This document shows, piece by piece, positions 53,065 through 61,938 of a stretch of DNA of 64,000 bases; position 1 is the first letter of the stretch, and every line of letters begins with the position of its first letter. The position numbers and the translations under genes were made by a program. Location: contig NZ_BKAJ01000018.1 of the NCBI RefSeq assembly GCF_007992495.1, forward strand, positions 1 to 64,000, written 5' to 3'. Origin of the DNA: Reyranella soli. Lineage in GTDB: Bacteria; Pseudomonadota; Alphaproteobacteria; Reyranellales; Reyranellaceae. The notes under the pieces were generated by a model that was not told the origin of the DNA, did no database searches, and saw only the letters and a list, made by a program, of their open reading frames with translations.

Positions 53065-53140
53065 CATGCTCTTCCGGACCGCGCGCTTCCAGCGCGCCTC
53101 ATGATTCATGAGCGCGCAGGATGCGCGCGGTCCGGAAGAC
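53065..53140. repeat. Family A intergenic palindrome
   Basis: CATGCTCTTCCGGACCGCGC and GCGCGGTCCGGAAGAC frame inner palindromes built from GCGCGC and TGATTCATGA. It follows the methyltransferase stop by 18 bases. Confidence 0.85.
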
Positions 53141-53144
53141 TATA

Positions 53145-53208
53145 GGCGGACCGGACCTGCCTGCGCGAAGCCGAAGCGGCTTCGCTTCGGCGGAGGCAGG
53201 GGTCCGCG
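53145..53208. repeat. Intergenic hairpin, fifth repeat type
   Basis: GGACC...CCTGCCT on the left pairs with AGGCAGG...GGTCC on the right, around GAAGCCGAAGC/GCTTCGCTTCGG. It is directly next to the family A element and just before the stop of the convergent ArsC-like gene. Confidence 0.75.
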
Positions 53209-53213
53209 CTCCC

Positions 53214-53552
53214 TTAAAAGAGATCTTCGTACTGGTCCGGCTTGAAGCCGACTAACAGCTTGCCGCCGGCTTCAAGCACCGGCCGCTTGATCATCGACGG
53301 CTGCTCCAGCATGAGCGCGATCGCCTTCTTCTCGGTGAGGCCTTCCTTGTCGGGCAGCTTGCGGAAGGTCGTGCCGGCGCGGTTGAGAAGCGTCTCCCAG
53401 CCGACCTTGCCAGCCCAGCCTTCGAGGCGGCCGCGTTCGATGCCGGCGGCCTTGTAGTCATGGAAAGCGTAGGCGACGCCCTTCTTGTCCAGCCAGGCGC
53501 GCGCCTTCTTCATCGTGTCACAATTCTTGATGCCGTAGATTGTGACCGCCAT
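53214..53552 (-). CDS. ArsC/Spx-family (YffB-like) thioredoxin-fold protein
   Basis: A 112-residue thioredoxin-fold protein with the ArsC-family opening TIYGIKNCDTMKKARAWLD; the single N-terminal Cys10 is the reactive cysteine position. The pattern NRAGTTFRKLPD and the late IKRPVLE (with family-typical Arg) are as in YffB/Spx-type proteins. It lacks the arginine set of true arsenate reductase, so arsenate reduction should not be assumed; a glutathione-dependent reductase role is possible. Confidence 0.85.
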   Translation of the reverse strand: MAVTIYGIKNCDTMKKARAWLDKKGVAYAFHDYKAAGIERGRLEGWAGKVGWETLLNRAGTTFRKLPDKEGLTEKKAIALMLEQPSMIKRPVLEAGGKLLVGFKPDQYEDLF

Positions 53553-53646
53553 GTGCCCCTCGAAATAATCTGCCGCGCGATGTCGGAAGGTGGATAGCCC
53601 GTTCGTCCTTGGGTTAGCAACGTGGTTACCCCCAAGGAGAAATCAG

Positions 53647-54105
53647 ATGTCTGCCGATCGTGAGCTCGTCCTCACCCGCCTGATCAACGCGCCGCGCGAG
53701 AAGGTCTATCGCGCCTGGACCGACCCCGTGCTCCTCAAGCAGTGGTTCGCGCCGAAACCCTACACCACGCCCGTCGTTGAGATCGACGTGCGGCCCGGCG
53801 GTTCCGGCTACTTCGTCATGCGCGGCCCCGACGGCAAGGACCTGCCCAATCGTGGCGTCTATCTCGAGGTCGTGCCCAACGAAAGGCTGGTCTCGACCGA
53901 CGCCTTCGTTAAGGCTTGGGAACCATCGGAGAAACCGTTCATGACCATGATCCTCACCTTCGAGGACGAGGGCGGCAAAACCCGCTACACCGCGCGCGTG
54001 CGTCACTGGACGGTGGCCGACAAGGAGGCTCACGAGAAGATGGGCTTCCATGAGGGCTGGGGTCTCTGCACCGACCAGCTCGAAGCCTTGGTCGCAACGA
54101 TCTGA
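53647..54105 (+). CDS. SRPBCC (AHSA1-type) domain protein
   Basis: A 152-residue START-like protein of the activator-of-Hsp90 homologue group. The start at 53647 has AAGGAGAAATCAG before it. Typical features are the N-terminal LVLTRLINAPREKVYRAWTDP, LLKQWFAPKP, the beta-strand GSGYFVMRGPDG and the C-terminal HEGWGLCTDQLEALV. The fold forms a hydrophobic cavity, but the ligand is unknown. It is 12 bases upstream of a VOC-family gene, a pairing frequent in proteobacteria. Confidence 0.87.
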   Translation: MSADRELVLTRLINAPREKVYRAWTDPVLLKQWFAPKPYTTPVVEIDVRPGGSGYFVMRGPDGKDLPNRGVYLEVVPNERLVSTDAFVKAWEPSEKPFMTMILTFEDEGGKTRYTARVRHWTVADKEAHEKMGFHEGWGLCTDQLEALVATI

Positions 54106-54117
54106 AGGGAGGATGAC

Positions 54118-54882
54118 ATGGCCGACAACTTCGTCTGGTACGAGCTGATGACGACCGACGCCAAGGCGGCGCAGGCCTTCTACAGCAAGGTCGTGGGCTG
54201 GAAGATCCAGGACGCGAGCCAGCCCACCATGGCCTACACGCTCCTGCTCGCAGGCGAGGCGCCGATGGCGGGTCTGATGACCCTGCCAAAGGACGCGTGC
54301 GATGCCGGCGCCAAGCCCGCCTGGATCGGCTATGTCGGCGTCAACGACGTCGACGCCTATGCCGGACGCATCGCCAAGGCCGGCGGTGCGGTGCATGTGC
54401 CGCCGACCGATATTCCCAACATCGGCCGCTTCGCCATGGTCGCCGATCCGCAAGGCGCCGTGTTCAGCCTGTTCAAGCCCGTGTCCGACATGCCGCCGCC
54501 GCCGGCCGACCCGGCCACGCCGGGCACGATCGGCTGGCACGAGCTGATGGCGGGCAATGGTGAGAATGCCTTCGCCTTCTATGCCGAGTTGTTCGGCTGG
54601 ACCAAGGACGAGGCGCTCGATATGGGCGCCATGGGTCGCTACCAGCTGTTCGCCGCCGGTGACTCGGCAATCGGCGGCATGATGACCATGCCCGCCCAAA
54701 TGCCGGCGCCGTCCTGGAACTACTACTTCCGCGTCGACGCCATCGGCGCGGCGCTCGAGCGCCTGAAGAAGGAAGGCGGCCAGGTCATCAACGGACCGAT
54801 GGAAGTGCCGGGCGACGATTGGATCGTCCAGGGTATCGACCCGCAGGGCGCGATGTTCTCGCTGGTCAGCCGCAGGGCGTGA
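54118..54882 (+). CDS. VOC-family protein with two glyoxalase-like domains
   Basis: A 254-residue protein formed by two vicinal-oxygen-chelate modules in tandem. The first starts NFVWYELMTTDAKAAQAFYSKVVGWKI, and the second TIGWHELMAGNGENAFAFYAELFGWTKDE. Each ends with DPQGAVFSLF or DPQGAMFSLV, where metal-binding Glu often lies in enzymes; the residues here make activity uncertain. Proteins of this layout are often annotated glyoxalase or hydroxylase-like without known substrate. GGGAGG precedes the start, and the SRPBCC gene is just upstream. Confidence 0.86.
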   Translation: MADNFVWYELMTTDAKAAQAFYSKVVGWKIQDASQPTMAYTLLLAGEAPMAGLMTLPKDACDAGAKPAWIGYVGVNDVDAYAGRIAKAGGAVHVPPTDIPNIGRFAMVADPQGAVFSLFKPVSDMPPPPADPATPGTIGWHELMAGNGENAFAFYAELFGWTKDEALDMGAMGRYQLFAAGDSAIGGMMTMPAQMPAPSWNYYFRVDAIGAALERLKKEGGQVINGPMEVPGDDWIVQGIDPQGAMFSLVSRRA

Positions 54883-54893
54883 GAGCAACAGAT

Positions 54894-54975
54894 CATCGTC
54901 TTCCGGACCGCGAGCCTCCAGGCTCGCTCAAGATCATGAGCGAGCCTGGAGGCTCGCGGTCCGGAAGAGCATGAC
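54894..54975. repeat. Family A intergenic palindrome
   Basis: ATCGTCTTCCGGACCGCGAG and CTCGCGGTCCGGAAGAGCAT frame two copies of GAGCCTCCAGGCTC-type palindromes around CAAGATCATGAG. This is the most regular copy in the window: the outer arms (TCTTCCGGACCGCGAGCC) pair without mismatch. Confidence 0.88.
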
Positions 54976-55099
54976 GGCCATTTTCAGCAGCTACCTCTCG
55001 AACTGCTAAAAGATGCACCTCCGGTGTCTCGATTGACGCTGTCAGTGCGCCGCTGATTCCAATAGCCTGCTCTCCAGGGGAGTCTATTGGGGCAGGACA

Positions 55100-56881
55100 A
55101 TGAGCGTGGATGACGACGACAGCGGCAGGCGCAGTGGCGGACGGTTGTGGATCCTGGGCGCCATCGTGGCCGGCGCGGCCGTGCTGGCGGGTTTCTATGG
55201 CATGGACACCTATTCCGCCGGCACCAACGCCGCCATCCAGACGTCCAGCGATAACGCCAAGGACTTCGAGACGGTGTTCCGCGATCTGCTGAAGCAGCGC
55301 TCGCTCGTCATGAGCATGGCGGCCGACGTGCTGCTCCAGGACACCACCACGATGGAGGCCTTCGCACGCCAGGATCGCCCGACCCTGGTGGCGCGCATGG
55401 AGCCGTTCTTCCAGCAGCTCAAGAAGGCTCACAGCGTCGAGCAGCTCAATTTCTGGCTGCCCCCAGCCACCGTCTACTACCGCGCCAGCCAGCCCAACGA
55501 CTTCGGCGCCGATGTCTCGAAGTATCGCCGGACTGTCGTGGCGGCGAACGAACGCCGCCAACCGGTGATCGCCGTCGAGACCGGCATCGGCGGCCACGTC
55601 GATGTCCGCGCCATCACGCCGATCATGATCGACGGCAAGTTCGCGGGGTCGCTGGAGTTCGCCAGCAACCTCGACGTGCCGCTCGAGCGCGCGAGCGCCA
55701 CGGCTGAGGTGAAATGGGCGGTCGGCATCAGCCGGGAGGTCTCCGAGCGCGTCGAACGGCCGGCCGATGCGCGGGTCGACGTCTGGCAGAAGGACGATGT
55801 CTTCTATCTCTTCTCCGATCCGCAGACCGCGCAGTTCCTGCGCTCGATCAGCTTCGATCCCAACGCCCCCGGCTACACGGTGGCGACCGACAAGCGCCAC
55901 CACACCATCTTTGTACGCACGTTCCAGGTGATCGATTTCGCCGGCGCACCATCCATCGTCGTCGCCATTGTCGACGACCTCACCGACGATTTCTCCGACG
56001 CGATGCGCTCATCGCTGATCAGGGCCGGCATCTTGTTCATCGTGCTGGCGGCGATCGGACTCTATGCCTACGTCAAGTTCGGCCAGATCCGCGCCCGCCT
56101 GACCGGCCTGGTCGGCAGCCAGCGGCGCGAGCTCGCCCAGCAGGTCGCCGTCGGCCAGGCAGCCCTCGCCAAGCTCAAGGAAGTCGACCTGATCAAGCGC
56201 GGCTTCTTCACCAACCTCGTCGCCGCCATCAACGAGCCCTTGCAGGCGGTCAGCGGCCAGCTCGCGACGCTCGCGCCGGCAATGGCCAAGGCCGATCCCG
56301 GCACGGCCGGGCGGCTGGCCTTCGTGACGGGCGAGACCGCGCGGCTCAGCCGCTTGACCGGCGACTACCAGCAGATCGAGCTGTTCCGCCAGAAGCTGGT
56401 CAAGGCGGACACGACACCGGTCAGCCTGTCCGCCGTGGCGGCCGATGTCGTCGAGGACGACCTCGTCGCCTACCGCCGGCTGCCGCAGTTCTCGGTCGCG
56501 TCCACGGTATCGGCCGACCTTGCGCCGGCACGCGCCGACGCCGATCTGCTGCGTCGGGCGATCGCCAGCATCGTCGCCATGGCGGCCCAGCGTTCGGGCC
56601 AGGGCAGGGTGACGATTTCGGCGAAGCAGGATACCGAGCAATGGCTCGTGCTCGCGATCACCGGCTCGGCGTTTACCGGTCCCGCCCAACCGACCGCAGC
56701 CATGCTCGACGAATCGCGCCAGTTCATGGCGCGGCTCGCGGCGGTCGACACCACCAACGCCGGCGGCGGCGAGCTCGTGGGTCTCGTGCTCGCCCGCGTC
56801 ATCGTGGAATTCTATGGCGGCTCGCTTGCCATCTCCGGCGGCGAACCCGGTTTCATCGTCCGCCTGCCGGCGGCGGTTTAG
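55100..56881 (+). CDS. Membrane sensor with Cache-type domain and degenerate histidine-kinase module
   Basis: A 593-residue protein: membrane segment about 15-35; periplasmic region about 36-310 resembling a double Cache sensor (LNFWLPPATVYYRASQP, VAVETGIGGHVDVRAITPI-like core); second membrane segment about 312-332; a coiled linker; then a helical-hairpin and ATPase-like region. Where kinases have the HE of FLANMSHELRTPL, this protein reads FFTNLVAAINEPL (369-381), with Ala375 at the His position. Both N-box asparagines (ASIVAMAA) and the DxGxG box are lost, while the C-terminal GG scaffold (VGLVLARVIVEFYGGSLAI) remains. It is therefore probably a non-catalytic sensor. An MscS channel gene follows after nine bases. 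Confidence 0.75.
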   Translation: MSVDDDDSGRRSGGRLWILGAIVAGAAVLAGFYGMDTYSAGTNAAIQTSSDNAKDFETVFRDLLKQRSLVMSMAADVLLQDTTTMEAFARQDRPTLVARMEPFFQQLKKAHSVEQLNFWLPPATVYYRASQPNDFGADVSKYRRTVVAANERRQPVIAVETGIGGHVDVRAITPIMIDGKFAGSLEFASNLDVPLERASATAEVKWAVGISREVSERVERPADARVDVWQKDDVFYLFSDPQTAQFLRSISFDPNAPGYTVATDKRHHTIFVRTFQVIDFAGAPSIVVAIVDDLTDDFSDAMRSSLIRAGILFIVLAAIGLYAYVKFGQIRARLTGLVGSQRRELAQQVAVGQAALAKLKEVDLIKRGFFTNLVAAINEPLQAVSGQLATLAPAMAKADPGTAGRLAFVTGETARLSRLTGDYQQIELFRQKLVKADTTPVSLSAVAADVVEDDLVAYRRLPQFSVASTVSADLAPARADADLLRRAIASIVAMAAQRSGQGRVTISAKQDTEQWLVLAITGSAFTGPAQPTAAMLDESRQFMARLAAVDTTNAGGGELVGLVLARVIVEFYGGSLAISGGEPGFIVRLPAAV

Positions 56882-56890
56882 GGGGGCGCT

Positions 56891-58351
56891 ATGTCGGACG
56901 GCGCGATGAAGGTCTACGGCCGGTTGGCGATGATCATCGCCGCGCTGGTCGTGCTGGTAATCCTCGACCGGCTGTTCACCGGTCCAGTGGCTGTGGTCTC
57001 GGGCCTTTCCGAGGTCACGCTGACGCAATGGGTCGTGGGCGCGCTCTGCCTTGCCATCACGGTGATGCTGGCCCGCGTCGTCAAGCGCGAGGTCATCCAC
57101 GGCTGGCTCGAGCGGCGCAGCGGGAAAGACGTGCCGCCGCTGATCGGCAGCCTGGTGTCAGGACTGGTGATCTTCATCGGCATCTGCCTGATCCTGGCCT
57201 TCGTCTTCCAGCGCGACGTCACCGCCCTGGTGGCGACCGGCGGCGCCTCGCTGATGATCCTGGGCATTGCGCTGCGCGACGTCATGCTGGCGCTGTTCAC
57301 CGGCATCCTGCTCAACGTCGAGAAGCCCTTCCGGGTCGGCGATCAGGTGCGCATCAATGACCGGCTGACGGGCAAGGTCGAGCGCATCACCTGGCGTACC
57401 ACGGTGCTGCAGACCGGCGCCAACGAGACCGTCTACGTGCCCAACCTGCAGCTCTCCAGCGCCGTCATCCTCAACCAGGCCCAGCCCGACAACCGCTCCA
57501 AGCGCTCCCTCGAGCTCACCATCGACTACGACACCTCGGTCGAAAGCGCCGAGCGCATTCTCTACGCCGCGACGCTGGCAGCGGCGGGCGTGACGCATGT
57601 ATCGCCACCCACGGTGTTCGCCCGCAAGCTCACGCCCGACGGCGTGCTCTACGAGGTCGCCTTCACCATAGGCAACTACGGCGACGGCAAGAAGGCCGAG
57701 CACGCGGTGATCAAGAGCATCCTGCAATGTATGCGCGACGCCGACATCGGCATCGCTTTCCCCAAGGCCGGATCGATCACGATCGAAGGCCGCACGCGCA
57801 TCGCCAACCGCTCGCTCGATGTCTTCCACCTGGTGCAGCAGGTCCGCCTGTTCCGCGGCCTGCCGCAGGAACTCTGCCATCGCATCAGCGGTGCGCTGAT
57901 CGAGCACCACTTCGCCGCCGGCGCTACGATCGTGCGGGCGGGCGAGCGGCGCCACTCTCTGTTCATCGTCGGCGAGGGCATGGCCAAGCGCACGGCCTCG
58001 GATCGCGAAGGCGCCAGCGTCGAGGAGCAGCGCTTCATCGCCACCGAGTTCTTCGGCCGCAAGGCGCTGTTCGCCTGCCAGCCGCACAACGCCACGGTGA
58101 CGGCCGAGACCGCTCTCCTGATGTACGAGTTCGACCGTCGCGCCTTCGGCCGGCTGATCGCCGAGACCCCCGCGCTGATCGAGACCTTCGCCTCCGCCCT
58201 GGCCCATCTCGCCTGGCGCGAGACTTACCAGCACAGCGCCGACGAGGAGCCGCCGCCCGACGTGATCGATCGGCTGATCAATCTCTATCGCGGCCAGATC
58301 GAGGCCAACTATGGTCCGCGGACCGAGCCCGTGTCGCTTGCCGCCGAATAG
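56891..58351 (+). CDS. MscS-type mechanosensitive channel with C-terminal cyclic-nucleotide-binding domain
   Basis: A 486-residue predicted inner-membrane channel. Four hydrophobic segments (about 8-30, 40-62, 78-103, 108-138), the last forming the pore helix (VATGGASLMILGIALRDVMLALFTGI), lead into the MscS beta domain NVEKPFRVGDQVRINDRLTGKVERITWRTTVLQT and the C-terminal alpha-beta part. From about 317 a cNMP-binding domain follows (VRLFRGLPQELCHRISGAL, GATIVRAGERRHSLFIVGEG, EFFGRKALF). This is the bCNG-like MscS class, in which ligand binding modulates opening. Directly downstream of the sensor gene, with which it is probably co-expressed. Confidence 0.9.
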   Translation: MSDGAMKVYGRLAMIIAALVVLVILDRLFTGPVAVVSGLSEVTLTQWVVGALCLAITVMLARVVKREVIHGWLERRSGKDVPPLIGSLVSGLVIFIGICLILAFVFQRDVTALVATGGASLMILGIALRDVMLALFTGILLNVEKPFRVGDQVRINDRLTGKVERITWRTTVLQTGANETVYVPNLQLSSAVILNQAQPDNRSKRSLELTIDYDTSVESAERILYAATLAAAGVTHVSPPTVFARKLTPDGVLYEVAFTIGNYGDGKKAEHAVIKSILQCMRDADIGIAFPKAGSITIEGRTRIANRSLDVFHLVQQVRLFRGLPQELCHRISGALIEHHFAAGATIVRAGERRHSLFIVGEGMAKRTASDREGASVEEQRFIATEFFGRKALFACQPHNATVTAETALLMYEFDRRAFGRLIAETPALIETFASALAHLAWRETYQHSADEEPPPDVIDRLINLYRGQIEANYGPRTEPVSLAAE

Positions 58352-59039
58352 GCCACGCTTGAAAGGCCTCACTGCTCTTCTCGCGCTGCTGTTCCTGTCG
58401 ACGGAGGCAGCCTGGGCACAGACAGGCGAGAGCGCCGAGCAGCTCATCGCCCGCTGGACGGCGAGCGACACGACCTGCCGCAACCCGGCCGCCCCTGCCG
58501 TCGATGCCGTCGGCGCCTGCGAGCAGCGCGACACGCTGGCCAAGGTCCTGGCGCTGGCCGGTTTGTGCCATGCGCCAGCGGCCGACCGCAGCGCGCCCGT
58601 CTGGACGCGCTGCGCCGGCCGCGGTCAACAGGAGGCGACCCGGGCAACCTCGCAGTTCCAGAGGATGGGCGGCGTGTTCGTGCTGTCGGCGCGGTTGGCC
58701 GATAGCACCCAGGTGTACTTCATCGTCGATTCCGGCGCCGCGACGGTCCAGATCCCCGCAGAGGCGGTCGAGGAGATGAAACGCAACGGTACGCTCACCG
58801 ACGCCGACTTCATGGGCGAGCGCCGCTTCATCCTGGCCGACGGCCGCGGCATGCAGCAGCGCGTGTTCCGCTTGCGCAGCCTGCAGATCGGCGACCGCAC
58901 GATGGAGAACGTCTTGGCCACCATGGGCGCCCCCAAGAGTCGCGCCCTGCTCGGCCAGAGCTTCCTGCGGCGGCTGAACTGGTGGAAGATCGACAATGTG
59001 AGGAACGCGATCGAGTTCGAGTTCACGGGAGCGTTTTAG
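58311..59039 (+). CDS. Retropepsin-like aspartic protease, periplasmic
   Basis: A 242-residue clan AA aspartic protease. The active-site triad is FIVDSGAATVQIP (Asp140); the flap-side and C-terminal LLGQSFLRRLNWWKIDNVRNAIEF matches the TIGR02281/retroviral-type group, which acts as a dimer. The N-terminus carries a signal peptide (LKGLTALLALLFLSTEAAWA-Q). ATG 58311 has GAGG six bases upstream but overlaps the channel gene by 41 bases; TTG 58359 at the start of the signal peptide is the alternative. Tight overlap suggests one transcription unit with the sensor and the channel. The target is unknown. Confidence 0.85.
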   Translation: MVRGPSPCRLPPNRPRLKGLTALLALLFLSTEAAWAQTGESAEQLIARWTASDTTCRNPAAPAVDAVGACEQRDTLAKVLALAGLCHAPAADRSAPVWTRCAGRGQQEATRATSQFQRMGGVFVLSARLADSTQVYFIVDSGAATVQIPAEAVEEMKRNGTLTDADFMGERRFILADGRGMQQRVFRLRSLQIGDRTMENVLATMGAPKSRALLGQSFLRRLNWWKIDNVRNAIEFEFTGAF

Positions 59040-59045
59040 GCACAA

Positions 59046-59126
59046 CTGTCACCCCGAGTGTCACCCCGAGCGCAGCGAGGGGCCTTTAGGCCACAGGAAG
59101 GTCCCTCGCTACGCTCGGGATGACAG
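59046..59126. repeat. Family B intergenic inverted repeat
   Basis: CTGTCACCCCGAG is present twice in succession on the left, and CTCGGGATGACAG is on the right; the inner pair GCGAGGGGCCTTT / AGGTCCCTCGC is typical. It lies between the protease and hydrolase genes. Confidence 0.87.
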
Positions 59127-59154
59127 CGGGTTTCGTGGTCCAAGGTACCGCTCA

Positions 59155-59781
59155 ATGGCACAGAATTTCCTGATCGACGGACCGGCCAAGGCGAAGCACT
59201 CGATCCTGCTGGCGCACGGCGCGGGCGCGGCGATGGATTCACCGGCGATGAACGCGATCACCAAGAGCCTGGCGGACGCGGGCTTTCGCGTCGCCCGCTT
59301 CGAGTTCGGCTACATGGCAAGCCGCCGGACGTCGGCCGGCCGCAAGCCACCGCCGCGGGCCGAGACGCTTCGTCCGGAGTATGTCGCCGCGATTGACGCG
59401 CTGAAGGCGCGCGGGCCGCTGATCATCGGCGGCAAGTCGATGGGCGGGCGCGTCGCCAGCATGATCGCCGACGAGCATCACGCCGCCGGCCTGCTCTGTC
59501 TCGGCTATCCCTTCCACCCGGTCGACAAGCCGACGCAGCTCCGCACCGCCCACCTCGCCGATCTCAAGACACCGACGCTGATCGTGCAAGGAACGCGCGA
59601 TCCGTTCGGTACCCGCGAAGAAGTGGCGGGCTACGAGCTTTCGAAGGCCATAAAAATTCTCTGGCTGGAGGATGGCGACCACGATCTCAGGCCGCGCAAG
59701 GCCGTGTCGGGTTTCTCCATGGCCGATCACCTGAAGACGCTGGCGGCGAAGACCGCCGCCTGGGCCGAAAAAATCACGTGA
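59155..59781 (+). CDS. Alpha/beta hydrolase (dienelactone hydrolase/KANL3-Tex30-like)
   Basis: A 208-residue small alpha/beta hydrolase. The nucleophile elbow is GGKSMGGR (Ser about 103), the oxyanion region is LLAHGAGAAMDSP, the acid is in VQGTRDPFG and the His in LEDGDHDLRPRK. This arrangement is as in the KANL3/Tex30 and DLH-type families; the substrate is unknown. It is 10 bases upstream of the metallo-beta-lactamase-fold gene. Confidence 0.87.
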   Translation: MAQNFLIDGPAKAKHSILLAHGAGAAMDSPAMNAITKSLADAGFRVARFEFGYMASRRTSAGRKPPPRAETLRPEYVAAIDALKARGPLIIGGKSMGGRVASMIADEHHAAGLLCLGYPFHPVDKPTQLRTAHLADLKTPTLIVQGTRDPFGTREEVAGYELSKAIKILWLEDGDHDLRPRKAVSGFSMADHLKTLAAKTAAWAEKIT

Positions 59782-59791
59782 GGAGGACGCC

Positions 59792-60787
<996 letters not shown>

Positions 60788-60798
60788 CGGAGCGAAGA

Positions 60799-61512
60799 AT
60801 GAACGACTTTGCCGGGAAGAATGTCCTTGTCCTGGGCGGCAGCCGCGGCATCGGCGCCGCCATCGTCCGCCGGTTCGCCGGCGGCGGCGCCAGGGCCGCC
60901 TTCACCTATCTCGGCTCGTCAGACGCCGCCCTGGCGCTCGCCAAGGAAACTGGTTCGGAGGCACTCAAGGTCGATAGCGCCGACCGGAAGGCGCTGATCA
61001 AAGCCGTCGCCGATCGCGGCGCGTTGGACGTCATCGTGATCAGCGCCGGCGCCCTGGTGATGGGCGATCCGCTCAGCCTCGACCCCGAGGCTGTCGACCG
61101 ACTGATCGACGTCAACGTGAAGGCACCCTACCACGCCGCCGTCGAGGCAGCGCGGCGCATGCCCGACGGCGGCCGCATCGTCGTCATCGGCTCGACCAAC
61201 GGCGATCGCATCCCATTTGCCGGCGGCGCGGCCTATGCGCTCAGCAAGTCCGCCATGCAGGGCATGGTGCGCGGCTTGGCACGCGATTTCGGCGCGCGCG
61301 GAATCACGGTCAATGCCATTCAGCCTGGACCTACCGACAGCGACATGAATCCGGCCAGCGGCCCGATGGCCGAGACCATGCATAGCTTCATGGCCATTAA
61401 GCGCCATATCCGGCCGAGCGAGATTGCCGACTACGTAGCCTTCATCGCCGGACATCAGGCCGCCATGATCACCGGGTCGCTACAGATGATCGACGGTGGC
61501 TTTGCGGCATAG
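60799..61512 (+). CDS. Short-chain dehydrogenase/reductase
   Basis: A 237-residue SDR starting MNDFAGKNVLVLGGSRGIGAAIVRRF with the cofactor motif GGSRGIG. The ISAGALV element, catalytic Ser in VIGSTNGD and YALSKSAMQGM (Tyr, Lys) follow, and the C-terminal GSLQMIDGGFAA is typical of FabG-like SDRs. The upstream MBL-fold and hydrolase genes are on the same strand and closely spaced; no joint pathway can be named. Confidence 0.87.
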   Translation: MNDFAGKNVLVLGGSRGIGAAIVRRFAGGGARAAFTYLGSSDAALALAKETGSEALKVDSADRKALIKAVADRGALDVIVISAGALVMGDPLSLDPEAVDRLIDVNVKAPYHAAVEAARRMPDGGRIVVIGSTNGDRIPFAGGAAYALSKSAMQGMVRGLARDFGARGITVNAIQPGPTDSDMNPASGPMAETMHSFMAIKRHIRPSEIADYVAFIAGHQAAMITGSLQMIDGGFAA

Positions 61513-61519
61513 CAATCAT

Positions 61520-61535
61520 TCAACCAATTGGTTGA
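61520..61535. promoter_or_regulatory. ArsR-type operator, upstream copy
   Basis: Perfect 16-base palindrome TCAACCAATTGGTTGA, overlapping the -35 element of the arsR-like promoter. It shares the CAACCA...TGGTTG core with the second operator 37 bases downstream. Confidence 0.8.
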
Positions 61536-61559
61536 CAATCGAGCGGCCTCTCCTATATT
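61532..61559 (+). promoter_or_regulatory. Promoter of the ArsR/SRPBCC pair, leaderless
   Basis: TTGACA (61532-61537), a 16-base spacer and TATATT (61554-61559) form a near-consensus promoter. Transcription would start about seven bases later, at or next to the ATG (61567), so the mRNA has essentially no leader. Both flanks are covered by operator palindromes. Confidence 0.8.
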
Positions 61560-61576
61560 CAACCATATGGTTGAAT
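61557..61576. promoter_or_regulatory. ArsR-type operator overlapping the start codon
   Basis: Perfect 20-base palindrome ATTCAACCATATGGTTGAAT. Its right half begins with the start codon ATG of the regulator, so repressor bound here would cover the -10 element, transcription start and first codons. Confidence 0.82.
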
Positions 61577-61938
61577 TAGAAACCCCGCAGCTCGACTCCG
61601 TCTTCCACGCCCTGGGCGACGCCACGCGCCGGCGCATGCTGCGCGAGCTTTCCGAGGGCGAGCGGACGGTCGGCCAGCTCGCCGAGCCCTTCTCGATCTC
61701 GCTGGCGGCAGCGTCCAAGCACATCAAGGCGCTGGAGAATGCCGGCCTCATCCGGCGCGAGGTGCGCGGCCGCACCCACCTCTGCCATCTCGAACCCGGG
61801 CCGCTCGCCAGCGCGCACCAATGGCTGATCTACTACGAGCGCTACTGGAGCGACCGGCTCGCTCGCCTCGAGAAGCTCCTACTCGAGGAGGGCACCAGGA
61901 AATCCCCGCCCGCCAAGAAGGAGACGACCGATGAGTGA
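61567..61938 (+). CDS. ArsR-family transcriptional repressor (SdpR-like)
   Basis: A 123-residue winged-helix repressor: MVELETPQLDSVFHALGDATRRRMLRELSEGERTVGQLAEPFSISLAAASKHIKALENAGLIRREVRGR. The helix-turn-helix SLAAASKHIKALENAGL and the wing are typical. No ArsR metal-binding cysteine motif (CVC) is present, so it is a non-metal type, often paired with SRPBCC proteins. The ATG at 61567 lies inside a perfect palindrome; the upstream in-frame ATG at 61528 lies in the promoter and is rejected. It overlaps the next gene by eight bases. Confidence 0.9.
   Translation: MVELETPQLDSVFHALGDATRRRMLRELSEGERTVGQLAEPFSISLAAASKHIKALENAGLIRREVRGRTHLCHLEPGPLASAHQWLIYYERYWSDRLARLEKLLLEEGTRKSPPAKKETTDE

Noticed and set aside
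53214-53552. Arsenate reductase arsC
   Set aside because: The fold and Cys10 agree, but the arginine set of ArsC is not visible and no ars genes are nearby; it is called YffB/Spx-like instead.
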